From positions 62,001 to 126,000 of the IMG/VR virus record IMGVR_UViG_3300034061_005520: DNA of 64,000 bases; one strand, written 5' to 3'. Source of the DNA: a virus. The first letter of the stretch is position 1. Every line of letters begins with the position of its first letter. Of this stretch, positions 10,280 to 19,344 are shown one piece after another. Under the pieces are notes generated by a model, which made no database searches, was not told where the DNA came from, and saw only the letters and a program-made list of their open reading frames with translations. Made by a program: the position numbers and the translations under genes.

Positions 10280-10572
10280 TATTGTCCTCTTTCTGATCTA
10301 TTGTTAAAACGATAGTTATAGTGATAGTGGTCTTTGCGAGACTTTATCTGCTCTAGATCTTTTATAGCAGATCGGAGCTGATTGTTCCCATTATTCAAAA
10401 TTCTGTATCTTACATCTTCCCATTTTAATCTAAAGTTATGTTCGGATTCTGTCAAGTCTTCATCATCTTTATCAAATCCCCATAAATAACCAAAAGCTTC
10501 TTCGAACTGAAATAGGGCTCCGATCATTGTGGTTTGAAACCGTTTAGAAAGCATGTCTTGTTGATCATCCAT
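10279..10572 (-). CDS. Small protein of the tail chaperone region
   Basis: 97 residues, rich in Asp, Asn and Arg, with a central FQFEEAFGYLWGFDKDD segment and a polar C-terminal tail. It has no motif I recognise. Its start is five bases after the stop of the upstream gene and its stop touches the next start, so it is translationally coupled within the tail operon. A role in tail assembly is suggested by position only. Confidence 0.6.
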   Translation of the reverse strand: MDDQQDMLSKRFQTTMIGALFQFEEAFGYLWGFDKDDEDLTESEHNFRLKWEDVRYRILNNGNNQLRSAIKDLEQIKSRKDHYHYNYRFNNRSERGQ

Positions 10573-10577
10573 TTTAA

Positions 10578-11627
10578 TTATCCTTTCCTAGAGTCTACCA
10601 ATTGCTGATTTTGCATCATCTGTAGACTTCGTTGAACATCCGGTAAGTCTGACTCTTTTATTTCCTTTCCAGGAACCAACATCCGACTTCTTTCTTTTAT
10701 TATATGCATACCAGTATTATCGTTCAAGTTATATATACTATGGGCCTCTTCCTTAGACGAAGCCATTATATAGACCTCATTAGCCTTACTAAGATTTTTA
10801 TCCTCTAATAGTTTTTCAGTTCTATTTTTACTTCTTATTTTTTCACCCTCTCTTCTCTGATGAATCATCCACCCATCAAACATATCGTCATCATCAAATA
10901 CGGAGTCCACAGGACACTCTGGATGTTCATAAGCACTATCATACATTTTGGTTAAAACAACCAGCGTTCTTTGTTCGTCTGTCCAGTCTATTGTAGCCTT
11001 ATCAAAAATATTGTGTTTATTAGCGGACCAATAGTTTTTCCACAAATCATTTCTAGCTATTTTTCGGAAGGTTCCTATGTCCACCGTATACTCTGCTAAA
11101 ATATTAGATATCTCATTAAGTTTATTATAGTCTGTATTTTTAGTTGACTTAAATATTCTAGTATTATTTAAATTATAGATACTGTGAATAAGTATATATT
11201 GGTTCTTGAGTAATTCAGCATACCCGTGGGGTGTGAGAGAGTCTAAGGAATGTCTCACGTTATACATCCTGTTGTAATTTTTTTTGAGACTAGCTAGTGT
11301 TTTGCGCACTTGCTTTTGCTTGGGTGGATTAAGAAAGTTTTGATATAACTCAACCTTATTATCTTCTATTTGAGTTTCTATCTTCTTAAGCTGATCGTCT
11401 CCACCATAATTCCACAAGCCAGCATCCACAAGATAATCAACAATATTATCCTCGTATATCCAATCATTAAACTTTTGCTGCTCATAGCACTCGGAAGCAT
11501 AGAGTTCCGACTTATACTTTAGCTCCATGTTTGGATAAACAAGCTTATATCTTCTCTCCTGAAAAGAAAAGATATAGAATCCAGATAAAATTCTGGATAA
11601 GTACAGATTTACTGCTTGCTTGTCCAT
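10578..11627 (-). CDS. Uncharacterised tail-region protein
   Basis: 349 residues, soluble, rich in Tyr, Asn, Lys and Asp, without signal peptide or membrane segment. It lies between the tail tube gene and the chaperone-like genes. An acidic stretch (VFDDDDMFDGW) lies near residue 240 and a charged helical segment follows. I do not recognise the family. It could be a second chaperone or an accessory tail protein; the call rests on position. Confidence 0.6.
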   Translation of the reverse strand: MDKQAVNLYLSRILSGFYIFSFQERRYKLVYPNMELKYKSELYASECYEQQKFNDWIYEDNIVDYLVDAGLWNYGGDDQLKKIETQIEDNKVELYQNFLNPPKQKQVRKTLASLKKNYNRMYNVRHSLDSLTPHGYAELLKNQYILIHSIYNLNNTRIFKSTKNTDYNKLNEISNILAEYTVDIGTFRKIARNDLWKNYWSANKHNIFDKATIDWTDEQRTLVVLTKMYDSAYEHPECPVDSVFDDDDMFDGWMIHQRREGEKIRSKNRTEKLLEDKNLSKANEVYIMASSKEEAHSIYNLNDNTGMHIIKERSRMLVPGKEIKESDLPDVQRSLQMMQNQQLVDSRKG

Positions 11628-11679
11628 AAAGTGTCCACGATCCAGTTCTCAATATCAACAATACTTATTTATTAACTAA

Positions 11680-12954
11680 TTAAGCTCTGCCTGGAAACTT
11701 AACTTCACCAGCCTTAATTTCAACTGGCACCGAACGATTTACCGATTGACCACCAGGGGCACTGGTTGTTGTTGGTGCTGATGTTGTTGTTGGTGCTGTT
11801 GTTGTTGTTGTTGGTAAGGTATAGCTAATGGGAGGGTTTGATGGGGAGTTCGCATGCCAAACAACGAAATCGTTGAAGGTTTGATAACTATATGTTACAG
11901 TAACATTACCACCACCAGTATCACCACCAGTATAGTTAACAGATGTTAACTTATTTTTGGTGCCAAGATAAATGTTTGTACCTTCGCATGTCTTGAGATA
12001 AATCTTATTATCTCTTAGATTGAAGCGTGGAGTACAAGCACCTTCGCTTCCTGTAGCGACAGAGGGTGTGCCATTAATACTAGTTGCTGTATAGTAGCCG
12101 TCTTCTGTGGCATTGATACCGTCGCCAGTTGTTGCTAATACCGAGAACTCCGATGTTACGGAAACTGGGAATGTAACATAGCGATGATAAGGAGCAAAAG
12201 AACCAAGCTCTTGAATAGCTTCACGACCAAGATCCACACTTACTGTGATATTCTGGAAGTGAGTATTAAAGCCATCACCATCTGTTGCGCCCTCTTCATT
12301 TTTACCATGATTAATACTGGCAGTATCGTTGGTGATACCAGGAATTTCTGTTGGAAATAGACACGCACTCATATCTAGATGCTGTCTACGATTAACGCCA
12401 GAATTAGCTGCAGGAACATCATTATTTCCTGTAAACTTGCCAGAATTTACAACAGCCCCATCACTCCAAACCTTGTCGTTGCCGACTAGAGTTACGTCTT
12501 CTGTAAAGTTGCCATCAACAGGGAAGGTATAACTAACACTGGATACGTACATGCCTGTGCATGTTACAAGACCCTTGGCAAGAGTAGCACCTGTGGCAGA
12601 TAACTCCGTATCTGGGTAGATCGATAGTCTCATATCTGTTCTAGCATTTTGACGGCCAGCTAAGTCTGCGGAGGTGGCTACAAGGTTGGTGCCAAGAGAG
12701 GAACCAGTTTCTGTGGCTAACACATAAATTAATGGATAGCCATCTAGAACTTTATTGAGGGTTACTTCGATCTGTGGGATGCCTTCGATGTTCTGGTAGA
12801 TAGCAAGCTGACCCATCTCGAATACTTGCTCTAGGTTGAAGTTTGTGGTAATACCAACGGTTTGTAGACCGTGAATCGCTGCTTCTGTGTCATCAGCACC
12901 TGTTGTGCCTAGTGTTACCTGTTGGATTGCGTAGTAAATACGTTTATTTGACAT
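11680..12954 (-). CDS. Tail tube (major tail) protein
   Basis: 424 residues. The N-terminus (MSNKRIYYAIQQVTLG) followed by statements of a beta-rich fold (GIPQIEVTLNKVLDG, GMYVSSVSYTFPVDGNFTEDVTLVG) is typical of phage tail tube proteins, which polymerise around the tape measure. The length and the place upstream of chaperone and tape measure genes agree. Near the C-terminus (about residues 378-395) there is a short Thr/Pro/Ala linker of the same kind as in the two display proteins, then a short tail ending VKFPGRA. No sheath gene is adjacent, which favours a non-contractile tail. Confidence 0.75.
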   Translation of the reverse strand: MSNKRIYYAIQQVTLGTTGADDTEAAIHGLQTVGITTNFNLEQVFEMGQLAIYQNIEGIPQIEVTLNKVLDGYPLIYVLATETGSSLGTNLVATSADLAGRQNARTDMRLSIYPDTELSATGATLAKGLVTCTGMYVSSVSYTFPVDGNFTEDVTLVGNDKVWSDGAVVNSGKFTGNNDVPAANSGVNRRQHLDMSACLFPTEIPGITNDTASINHGKNEEGATDGDGFNTHFQNITVSVDLGREAIQELGSFAPYHRYVTFPVSVTSEFSVLATTGDGINATEDGYYTATSINGTPSVATGSEGACTPRFNLRDNKIYLKTCEGTNIYLGTKNKLTSVNYTGGDTGGGNVTVTYSYQTFNDFVVWHANSPSNPPISYTLPTTTTTAPTTTSAPTTTSAPGGQSVNRSVPVEIKAGEVKFPGRA

Positions 12955-13044
12955 GTTTTAATCTCCGGTCTTTATTATTAAAGATTTTACGCCATTATGG
13001 ATTAATAGTACGATACAACACTATTATACACAAAATCTCAAGAT

Positions 13045-13989
13045 TTATGTATAAATTATTTCTGCTGTCATTCTAACAGCGGCTCTGTGCATGTTCGGAT
13101 CTATGGATTCTACCTCAAAAACGCTAATATTCTTAAGCCAGCATTTCTTCCAAGGGTATTGGCCAATTATATCAGGATACATTAAGGGCGTAGCCTTTAA
13201 AGAACCATTATACTCTAAGGGATATTTATTGTTGGCTGTTAGAGCATTAGTATCAAATAGCCAAATCATTAGATCTTGCTGTAATCTTAAAATATCCACA
13301 ATTTTATTTCTGTCGTTTTTATTATCGGCCAATATATGAAAAGCAAAATCTTGCTCCAGAACCAATCCACCACTACCTATTTCGTGGGGTCTAGAGCGCG
13401 ATCTTGGCAAAGACTCAACGACTATAGCAGGAAGTTGAATAACGTGATTCTTTCCAATTTTCCAACTACCATTAGATAGTCTATCTATATTTTTTGTGGT
13501 TGTTGGCCCATTATATTGAATTAAGTTAAACCAATCACTATCATTAGCCCTATATGTCTGAACATATCTATAGCTATAGTTACATCTAACATTAGATGAT
13601 GCAGATATCGGGGTGTTGAAAATAATACGACCAAGTGGATAGTTAATTGTATAGTCTGTATTCGGCACCACGCTACCATTTACTGTCACATTAAGATTGG
13701 ATATAGGACTCCTATTGCAATAAGTTATATTTTCCCATACCCAGTCTTTTCTTTGTGCTTCCCAAACAGTTCTAGCAGTATAAGCCTTATCATCTGCTAC
13801 TATAAGTTTATCGTATGAGTCATTTTGAAGAGTATTTTCATTAATAGTTACGTCAAACCATCCTCCTATGCTAAGAAATGCCCAGTCCAAGAAAAGCTTT
13901 AGATTAGCCTCTATGCTATTTAATAAAAGGTCTTCTGTGATATTCTTCACATTTTTAAATACTGGGCTTGGCTGACATATATTATTCAT
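13045..13989 (-). CDS. Neck or tail-completion protein
   Basis: 314 residues from the ATG at 13989 (MNNICQPSPVF), which overlaps the stop of the upstream gene as ATGA; a longer reading to 14034 is possible but less likely. Soluble and beta-rich, with Asn/Tyr/Trp-rich strands and a segment LPRSRSRPHEIGSGG near residue 205. It sits between head-closure and tail tube genes, the slot of tail terminator or connector proteins. The exact family was not recognised. Confidence 0.6.
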   Translation of the reverse strand: MNNICQPSPVFKNVKNITEDLLLNSIEANLKLFLDWAFLSIGGWFDVTINENTLQNDSYDKLIVADDKAYTARTVWEAQRKDWVWENITYCNRSPISNLNVTVNGSVVPNTDYTINYPLGRIIFNTPISASSNVRCNYSYRYVQTYRANDSDWFNLIQYNGPTTTKNIDRLSNGSWKIGKNHVIQLPAIVVESLPRSRSRPHEIGSGGLVLEQDFAFHILADNKNDRNKIVDILRLQQDLMIWLFDTNALTANNKYPLEYNGSLKATPLMYPDIIGQYPWKKCWLKNISVFEVESIDPNMHRAAVRMTAEIIYT

Positions 13990-14627
13990 TGTGAGAGGGC
14001 CTTTTCTAAAAGTTTTTGTACGTCGGGCTTGCAAGCCTCTATTGCTCTAGTTATCCAGTTATCATTGATAGTTCCTGAGTATTCTGGTGGTACTCCCCAA
14101 CCCTGACCATCCGAAGCTTTCATGATAGCTCCTCCTGTTCTAGATCTACTATGAGGACCTATAAACACTTCATAGTTGTCTACTAGAGTGGTCGTACCTT
14201 CTAATAATAGCCACTCTAGCCAAGGTATAGTAGCCCCAACAGCACTTCTTTCAATACTAGCTAAATTTAAACTTAATACATCAGAAAAATTAGCTCTAAT
14301 CATTTTGATAGTAAAACTACTTTTAATTCTATTGTTCATTATTTGAGGTGGTTTATATTCTACAATAGTGTTATTTATCCAAGCATTAATTAAATCTTCC
14401 ACTCTCATTGCTGCGTCTGGTATTCCAAGCTCTAGTCTAAGTTGCCCATTAACAAGTGAATTATATTCTGGTTGAACTAAAATACTTTCTTTAATTATAG
14501 AGAATATATTACTTTGTACATATTTACTTGCTTTATTCATAAAGGCGGACGCCTCAGGTAATAAAGCATTAAGGATACCATTTCCTATTTCTGAATTATT
14601 CTCTATGAGTTTTAAAGATAGCTTCAT
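13986..14627 (-). CDS. Minor virion / neck protein
   Basis: 213 residues. The segment VDNYEVFIGPHSRSRTGGAIM followed by WGVPPEYSGTINDNWITRAIE resembles conserved phage neck or tail-completion proteins seen next to connector genes. The helical N-terminus (about 1-100) is followed by a mixed fold. Its start touches the stop of the display-protein gene and its stop overlaps the next start. Function is inferred from position. Confidence 0.6.
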   Translation of the reverse strand: MKLSLKLIENNSEIGNGILNALLPEASAFMNKASKYVQSNIFSIIKESILVQPEYNSLVNGQLRLELGIPDAAMRVEDLINAWINNTIVEYKPPQIMNNRIKSSFTIKMIRANFSDVLSLNLASIERSAVGATIPWLEWLLLEGTTTLVDNYEVFIGPHSRSRTGGAIMKASDGQGWGVPPEYSGTINDNWITRAIEACKPDVQKLLEKALSQ

Positions 14628-16060
14628 TATACTGTCGGTAAATAGTAAGCCGCCTTATACCATTCGTCTTCGGAAGGAATCCAGTAGTTTGCGTCTGGAT
14701 TTTTAGCAAAAGACACACCAGAGTTGGCTCCGTTTAAAGTATAAACTCCGCTTTCTGTGGTTAGACTGCTTTGTGGTCCGGATACCATGCCGTTGTGTAG
14801 CCAGTTTACGAATCTAGCAGCTCTAAACCAAGTAATATAGTTTACTGGCTTGTTACCCATATTAGCTTTTACTGTATAGTCGGAATTAATGCCTCCTCGT
14901 ATATTCGATGCCATAGTAGAAACATAAGCACTATAGCTATCCGCACCCTCTATGCTTAATAAGAATTGAGCATATTGACTGTTCGTTATAGGATATCTAG
15001 AAATACAATAACTGTAAGAAACAGATCCATACCCTGTAGAATTAGCAGGATTGTTTTGTTCAAGCACAGGTACAAATTCAATTAGAGTATTTCCTTCTGG
15101 AATAGGATATTTGGAACAAACCCTAAACCCGTAGTTTATAGCGCCGCTGTTTGGTGCTGCGAACTTTCTTGATATAGACGATAGATCAGAAGCTATGCTT
15201 GTATTATAGCTACCTCCTAGTATGCCTCTGTTTGTACTTTGTATGATACTATCATTCCATTCCCATGTATTTCCTGATTGATCCTGGGTTCCAAAATAGC
15301 TGCTGGAACCATTTGTTCCTACACTAGTAATATTACCAATAGCTCCATTCCAGGTAGCATTACTTCCATAATTAGCAAAATTACCAGTGTTACCAGCGGA
15401 GCCGTTTCCTATGCCGTTAGCGGAAACCCTTGTTGGAGCAGAGTTGCTTCGTGTCGCATACATTGCATACGGAGGAACAGTTGTGGTTGGCGCTACCGTG
15501 GTGGTTGGAACGCCCGTGGTTGTTGGACCACCGGTTGTGGTTGGACCGCTTGTTGTTGGCTCACCCGTGGTGGTTGGGCCGCTGGTTGTTGGAACGCCCG
15601 TGGTGGTAGGCGCTGTTGTGGTTGGCGCTGTTGTGGTTGGCGCTGTTGTGGTTGGCGCTGGCGCTGTTGTGGTTGGCGCTGTTGTGGTTGGCGCTGTTGT
15701 GGTTGGCGCTGGCGCTGTTGTGGTTGGCGCTGTTGTGGTTGGCGCTGTTGTGGTTGGCGCTGGCGCTGTTGTGGTTGGCGCTGTTGTGGTTGGCGCTGGT
15801 GTTGTAGCGGAGCCATTATCTATAATTATCTCTGTAAGAACCCACGGGAGCATTTCGCTCTTACTATCAATAAGATATGTATTGCCATCAAGAAGACTAG
15901 GTAGAGAATTGAACAAGCTGGAGGAGGAGAAAGAGACATATCCTGTACCACTTTCATTAATACTAAAAATAGTGTTAAAGTTAGGTTTAATATCGCTAGT
16001 GGCTAGAACTAGGGAAGAACCATTATATGTTAACATTGTTAATTTTTTAGTAATATTCAT
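14627..16060 (-). CDS. Virion display protein: Thr/Pro linker plus FGE/C-type-lectin-like domain in permuted order
   Basis: 477 residues. Residues 1-80 form a small module (SGTGYVSFSSSSLFNSL) shared with the protein at 28579-30009. Residues about 84-196 are a repeated APTTT linker. The remainder resembles the formylglycine-generating-enzyme/sulfatase-modifying (C-type-lectin-like) fold, but the halves are swapped. The usual C-terminal half (ATRSNSAPT, GNTWEWND, GGSYN, YGFRVCS; about 197-318) comes first. The usual N-terminal half (YCISRYPITNSQYAQFL, PVNYITWFRAARFVNWL, YWIPSEDEWYKAAYY; about 350-475) comes last. FGE-like domains in phages often bind host surfaces rather than catalyse, so a host-recognition or display role is likely. 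No retroelement for diversification is seen nearby. Confidence 0.75.
   Translation of the reverse strand: MNITKKLTMLTYNGSSLVLATSDIKPNFNTIFSINESGTGYVSFSSSSLFNSLPSLLDGNTYLIDSKSEMLPWVLTEIIIDNGSATTPAPTTTAPTTTAPAPTTTAPTTTAPTTTAPAPTTTAPTTTAPTTTAPAPTTTAPTTTAPTTTAPTTTGVPTTSGPTTTGEPTTSGPTTTGGPTTTGVPTTTVAPTTTVPPYAMYATRSNSAPTRVSANGIGNGSAGNTGNFANYGSNATWNGAIGNITSVGTNGSSSYFGTQDQSGNTWEWNDSIIQSTNRGILGGSYNTSIASDLSSISRKFAAPNSGAINYGFRVCSKYPIPEGNTLIEFVPVLEQNNPANSTGYGSVSYSYCISRYPITNSQYAQFLLSIEGADSYSAYVSTMASNIRGGINSDYTVKANMGNKPVNYITWFRAARFVNWLHNGMVSGPQSSLTTESGVYTLNGANSGVSFAKNPDANYWIPSEDEWYKAAYYLPTV
15478..15812 (-). repeat. Tandem repeat encoding the APTTT linker
   Basis: A 15-base unit (on the plus strand GGCGCTGTTGTGGTT) is repeated many times, with 6-base GGCGCT insertions between groups of three and degenerate copies at the left end. 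Near-identical copies point to recent expansion or homogenisation. Confidence 0.9.
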
Positions 16061-16065
16061 AATTT

Positions 16066-16569
16066 TTACTTTCTAATTTTTTTCCATGTGCAAATAATAT
16101 AATTTTGATCGCCTAGTCCACCAGGATTTGGCTCAGAGTCTAAAATAAAGGTCGGAGAGTCTGGATTCATATTGGGTATTGTCATCTCTTGTGCTTGTAA
16201 AATACGACTAGTATAACTTTTATGACATATAGTTTGAATATAGCCTTGAGGGTTTTCTATGTTTACTGGTTTAATAACCCAAGATTTATAATCCCATAAA
16301 ACTGCTAGATATACTGATTCTGTTTTAGCATTACCATACAGTCCAACGCCTCTGCAATGAGGACATATTTGACCTTGATCAAATGGTATTGGTCCTCCAG
16401 TTTTGTATATATTAGCAGATTTTTTAAGAGCTGAATCATATAAGCAGTTAGAACATTGCTCAAGGTCTTTTACGCCATAAGTAAGCAAACACTCCGTTGC
16501 TAATCCAGAGGAATCTAGAAAAGCATCCATTTGCTGGTTAAATAGTTTTTTATATAGTGGATAGTCCAT
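16066..16569 (-). CDS. Zinc-ribbon head-tail connector protein
   Basis: 167 residues. Two Cys pairs (CSNC near residue 39 and CPHCRGVG near residue 69) could bind one zinc ion. The surrounding LAVLWDYKSWV and IQTICHKSYTSRILQAQEM segments fit a small beta-barrel head-closure protein as found in siphovirus necks. Ends six bases before the display-protein start. Function is inferred from position and the Cys pattern. Confidence 0.55.
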   Translation of the reverse strand: MDYPLYKKLFNQQMDAFLDSSGLATECLLTYGVKDLEQCSNCLYDSALKKSANIYKTGGPIPFDQGQICPHCRGVGLYGNAKTESVYLAVLWDYKSWVIKPVNIENPQGYIQTICHKSYTSRILQAQEMTIPNMNPDSPTFILDSEPNPGGLGDQNYIICTWKKIRK

Positions 16570-16584
16570 ATGTTTTATACTCTA

Positions 16585-17109
16585 TTAACCATAAAAATCA
16601 TTGTTAGTTCTATCTCGGATGGGGCCTCTAAGCAAGTATCTTGGATCAAACTTATTACCAACGAACGGACCAAGAACAGCACGAACAGCTGTTGCATTCT
16701 TAACGTCCCAATGACTAGTCAGTTCCTCATACAAGCCGCATGCTCCATGATCTATAATTGCAGACCAGCCAGACAGCGTACCAGAAAATCCAATAGAAGC
16801 AGGGCCAAGAGCCGTTCTAATTCCTTCTATTGCAGCCTTGGTTCTAAATGTTCCTTGGTCTATAATACAAGCGGCCTTAAGGCAAACAATGCTGATAAAG
16901 GTGTCATCGTTATCAGCAGAAGGATCTGGGGTTATAGAGACACTATTAACATCGACTTGATAAAAATGGTCTAGATTAACGTCAAACTGAACATATTTAG
17001 CCGCAACAGCTAAAACCTGCTGTATTCTACTGTCCGTGAAATCATATGGTTCGTCTAAGTCGTTAATTAGAGTGCGTACGATAATAGTTAGTTCGTTTTG
17101 CCAGCTCAT
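16585..17109 (-). CDS. Head-tail connector (neck) protein
   Basis: 174 residues. The N-terminus (MSWQNELTIIVRTLINDLDEPYDFTDSRIQQVLAVAAKYVQ) is the helical pattern typical of phage gp6-like connector proteins that attach to the portal. The C-terminal half is Gly/Asp-rich. It is the first gene after the capsid gene and its terminator, the expected place. Confidence 0.65.
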   Translation of the reverse strand: MSWQNELTIIVRTLINDLDEPYDFTDSRIQQVLAVAAKYVQFDVNLDHFYQVDVNSVSITPDPSADNDDTFISIVCLKAACIIDQGTFRTKAAIEGIRTALGPASIGFSGTLSGWSAIIDHGACGLYEELTSHWDVKNATAVRAVLGPFVGNKFDPRYLLRGPIRDRTNNDFYG

Positions 17110-17184
17110 AATAAACCTTTTGTTTTTAATGTTTTAGAAGATATCTGTATAATACACCTATATCTGTTTAGTATGTAGTAAAAC

Positions 17185-17217
17185 AAAAAAAGGCCAGCCC
17201 GAAGGCCAGCCTTTTCT
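17185..17217 (-). terminator. Rho-independent terminator after the capsid gene
   Basis: On the minus strand GGCTGGCC pairs with GGCTGGCC (two G-U pairs) around a UUCG tetraloop, followed by seven U. It lies 24 bases after the capsid stop, so it can lower transcription of the neck genes relative to the capsid gene. Confidence 0.9.
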
Positions 17218-17240
17218 TTGTTTGGTTATCGCAAACGATC

Positions 17241-18245
17241 TTAGAGAGCGCCGAGGATGACTCTGCGGTTGTCGAGAACAGCAAAGCCTTGCTCTGCCCA
17301 GCCGTAGAAGCCTGCTCTCTTCTGACGATGTAGTGTATCGTCTTCGAAGATTTGAACTTCTGAGCGAACTGGCATAATGAAGCTGTCTCTCTTGCGAAGA
17401 TCAAGACCAACAACAAGCTCAGCCTTGCCACTTGGTAGTGTGCCATTGAGCACATTACTGTAGAATAGCTGATATTGCTGACCTTCGCCGAGTTCGTCGA
17501 GATCATGGAGGTTAATACCGAATACACGGTTAACCGAACCATCAGCAGCGAGATAGATCTCACGACGAGTAACTTCGTCGATCTGATCGATGCCCCAACT
17601 GCGAATGTCTTCCATAGCCTCTGGTGAAACATAGAGGTCGGTTAGCATGCCACGGTTGTTGCTGGCACTGTTACCACCGCCGTTACGTCTCATAACTGTC
17701 TTCATCAAGCTTACTAGTCTCTTTGTAAAAAGACCAGTACTGGCATCGGTGTCATAAACAACGATGTTGCGATCAACGCCAGCAGCCAAAAGGGTGTGCC
17801 AGCCATCATCGTTCATCTTCTTGACGAATTGGGCTTCGAGAACTTCCATAGCACGACCAACAACGTCCCAACGGGCATCGCGGGCATACTTTAGAAGATA
17901 ATCGATACTAGCGCCAATGTCATAGGTTGGAACCATGACGTAATCGCCTTCAACGTGACGCTGTGGAATATAACCATGGTTTGGGATGGTATAGGCCACA
18001 AAGTCCTTTTCGGTGCCTGGGGCAACGAAGTCTAGTGGGAATTCAGGAGTAGCACCCTGCTGGAGCACGATTGGCTCATAGATGCCGTCTAGAATATCGC
18101 CACTCAAAACGCCTTGACGAAGAGGAAGCTCAAGTGCCTTAGCAAATTCTGCATTAGCGGCAAGAGCCTGCTCTTTCTGAACTGAGCCAGAGCGAACAAG
18201 AAGATCTGTTAACTCTGGTGTTGCTTCGAATCTTTTATTAGCCAT
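17241..18245 (-). CDS. Major capsid protein (HK97 fold)
   Basis: 334 residues from the ATG at 18245 (MANKRFEATPEL), chosen because AAGGGAG lies just upstream; an in-frame ATG at 18263 overlaps the previous stop. Helical N-terminus, then segments such as DFVAPGTEKDFVAYTIP, VPTYDIGASIDYLLKYARDARWDVVGRAMEV (long backbone helix, about 110-145) and a C-terminal beta region (QVFEDDTLHRQKRAGFYGWAEQGFAVLDNRRVI). Position after the decoration gene and before a strong terminator supports the capsid call. Codon use is more even than in the neighbours, as expected for a highly expressed gene. Confidence 0.85.
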   Translation of the reverse strand: MANKRFEATPELTDLLVRSGSVQKEQALAANAEFAKALELPLRQGVLSGDILDGIYEPIVLQQGATPEFPLDFVAPGTEKDFVAYTIPNHGYIPQRHVEGDYVMVPTYDIGASIDYLLKYARDARWDVVGRAMEVLEAQFVKKMNDDGWHTLLAAGVDRNIVVYDTDASTGLFTKRLVSLMKTVMRRNGGGNSASNNRGMLTDLYVSPEAMEDIRSWGIDQIDEVTRREIYLAADGSVNRVFGINLHDLDELGEGQQYQLFYSNVLNGTLPSGKAELVVGLDLRKRDSFIMPVRSEVQIFEDDTLHRQKRAGFYGWAEQGFAVLDNRRVILGAL

Positions 18246-18259
18246 ATTTTTCTCCCTTA

Positions 18260-18715
18260 TCATGTAATATTGATGTCTACTTTAACGTAACCGTCAGCAT
18301 CTTTGCCGCTAAGAAAACGACCGACCTTAACGCTGTTTGTTGCAACTGTTGTAAGCTTACCAACATTGTCATAGTAAGCATCAGCACCAGCAGCTGGGGT
18401 AACGCCAGTAGCAACCATGTTAGTTGTTACCTGTCCCTGACGGAGAAGTGTTACCTTGCTACCTAGCTGTACTTCGTCTTTGTGCCAATTGATGTGCTGT
18501 CTTGTAAGATCAAGATTAACAACATCATTTAGTAAAAGACCAGCTGGCTTAGTGCCTGTGTTAGCAGTTGGATAAGCAACGACAGCACCAGCATCATCCA
18601 TGCTGACCCCATTGCCACTTGTTACGTGTACAACGATACCGCCTCTTTCAGCAACTGTGTTGCAGAAGAAGGAGATGTCTGTGTATGACTCGATACGATC
18701 TGGTTTTAACGCCAT
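18260..18715 (-). CDS. Head decoration or capsid-stabilising protein
   Basis: 151 residues from the ATG at 18715, preceded by AAGGGAG; a GTG at 18721 is also in frame. Small, beta-rich and Gly/Val/Thr-rich, with LLNDVVNLDLTRQHINWHKDEVQLGSKVTLLRQG, a pattern typical of decoration/DUF2190-like proteins encoded before the capsid gene. Its stop overlaps an in-frame ATG of the capsid gene. Confidence 0.65.
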   Translation of the reverse strand: MALKPDRIESYTDISFFCNTVAERGGIVVHVTSGNGVSMDDAGAVVAYPTANTGTKPAGLLLNDVVNLDLTRQHINWHKDEVQLGSKVTLLRQGQVTTNMVATGVTPAAGADAYYDNVGKLTTVATNSVKVGRFLSGKDADGYVKVDINIT

Positions 18716-18717
18716 GT

Positions 18718-19344
18718 TCACTCTCCCTTATTAAGTTTTTTACCTAGTCTATTATAAACAAAATCAACTAAAGCTGCTCTTGTGCTTTCGATTTCTGTGG
18801 AGGCGTTACCACCAACACTTAGATCGATTTCTTGCTCAACTTCGACGTTCTCTAGTACAGAAGCATCTACTTCCTGGGAAGCTTCTTCTTTTTCTTCCTC
18901 TTTCTCTTCTACAACAGGCTTCTTCTCCTCTTTTGCTTTTTTAGCAGCTAGGAGGCTTGTCATAGCTTCGAACGAGGCATCGTCTAGAGAATCAAATTTT
19001 TCTACTGTGGCTTCGGCTACTTCGGCCTCGATGCCATTATCTACGAGAGCGGCCATTCTCTTCATCTTCTTTTCTTTCTTGACCATCTCTTCGTCCTTCT
19101 TCTTATAAGCAGCGATAACTTCTGATGCTGCTTCTAGTTCAGCCTTAAGATTGGCTACTTCTGCTTGGGCTGTTTCTAGAGCCGAAATGGTCTCTCTGGC
19201 TTCAGCAAGTTGTGTTTCGAGTTCTGTTGTTTTTTCTTGTAGGCTTGTAACGGAAGCCTGTGCTTCTGAGCAGTCATTCATAGCTACTACCTCTGTTTCA
19301 GTTGTGGTAACTTCGTTTGTGATAACTTCGGTCTGTTCACTCAT
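18718..19344 (-). CDS. Scaffold protein from internal in-frame start
   Basis: An ATG at 19344, in frame with the protease gene, is preceded at six bases by AAAGGAG, one of the strongest ribosome sites in the window. The product (208 residues, MSEQTEV...) is almost entirely coiled coil and charged tail. Nested protease/scaffold genes of this design are known in lambda (C/Nu3). Expression of the short form is inferred. Confidence 0.6.
   Translation of the reverse strand: MSEQTEVITNEVTTTETEVVAMNDCSEAQASVTSLQEKTTELETQLAEARETISALETAQAEVANLKAELEAASEVIAAYKKKDEEMVKKEKKMKRMAALVDNGIEAEVAEATVEKFDSLDDASFEAMTSLLAAKKAKEEKKPVVEEKEEEKEEASQEVDASVLENVEVEQEIDLSVGGNASTEIESTRAALVDFVYNRLGKKLNKGE

Noticed and set aside
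12955-13045. Leftward promoter before the tail tube gene (TATAAT at 13023-13028)
   Set aside because: No fitting -35 box; AT-rich chance match is likely.
14627-16060. A diversity-generating retroelement target in the FGE-like domain
   Set aside because: No reverse transcriptase or template repeat is seen in the window; the fold alone is not evidence.
15278-16076. Plus-strand frames rich in Cys/Trp or Val opposite the first display protein
   Set aside because: Shadows of the APTTT repeat, without a ribosome site or protein-like ends.
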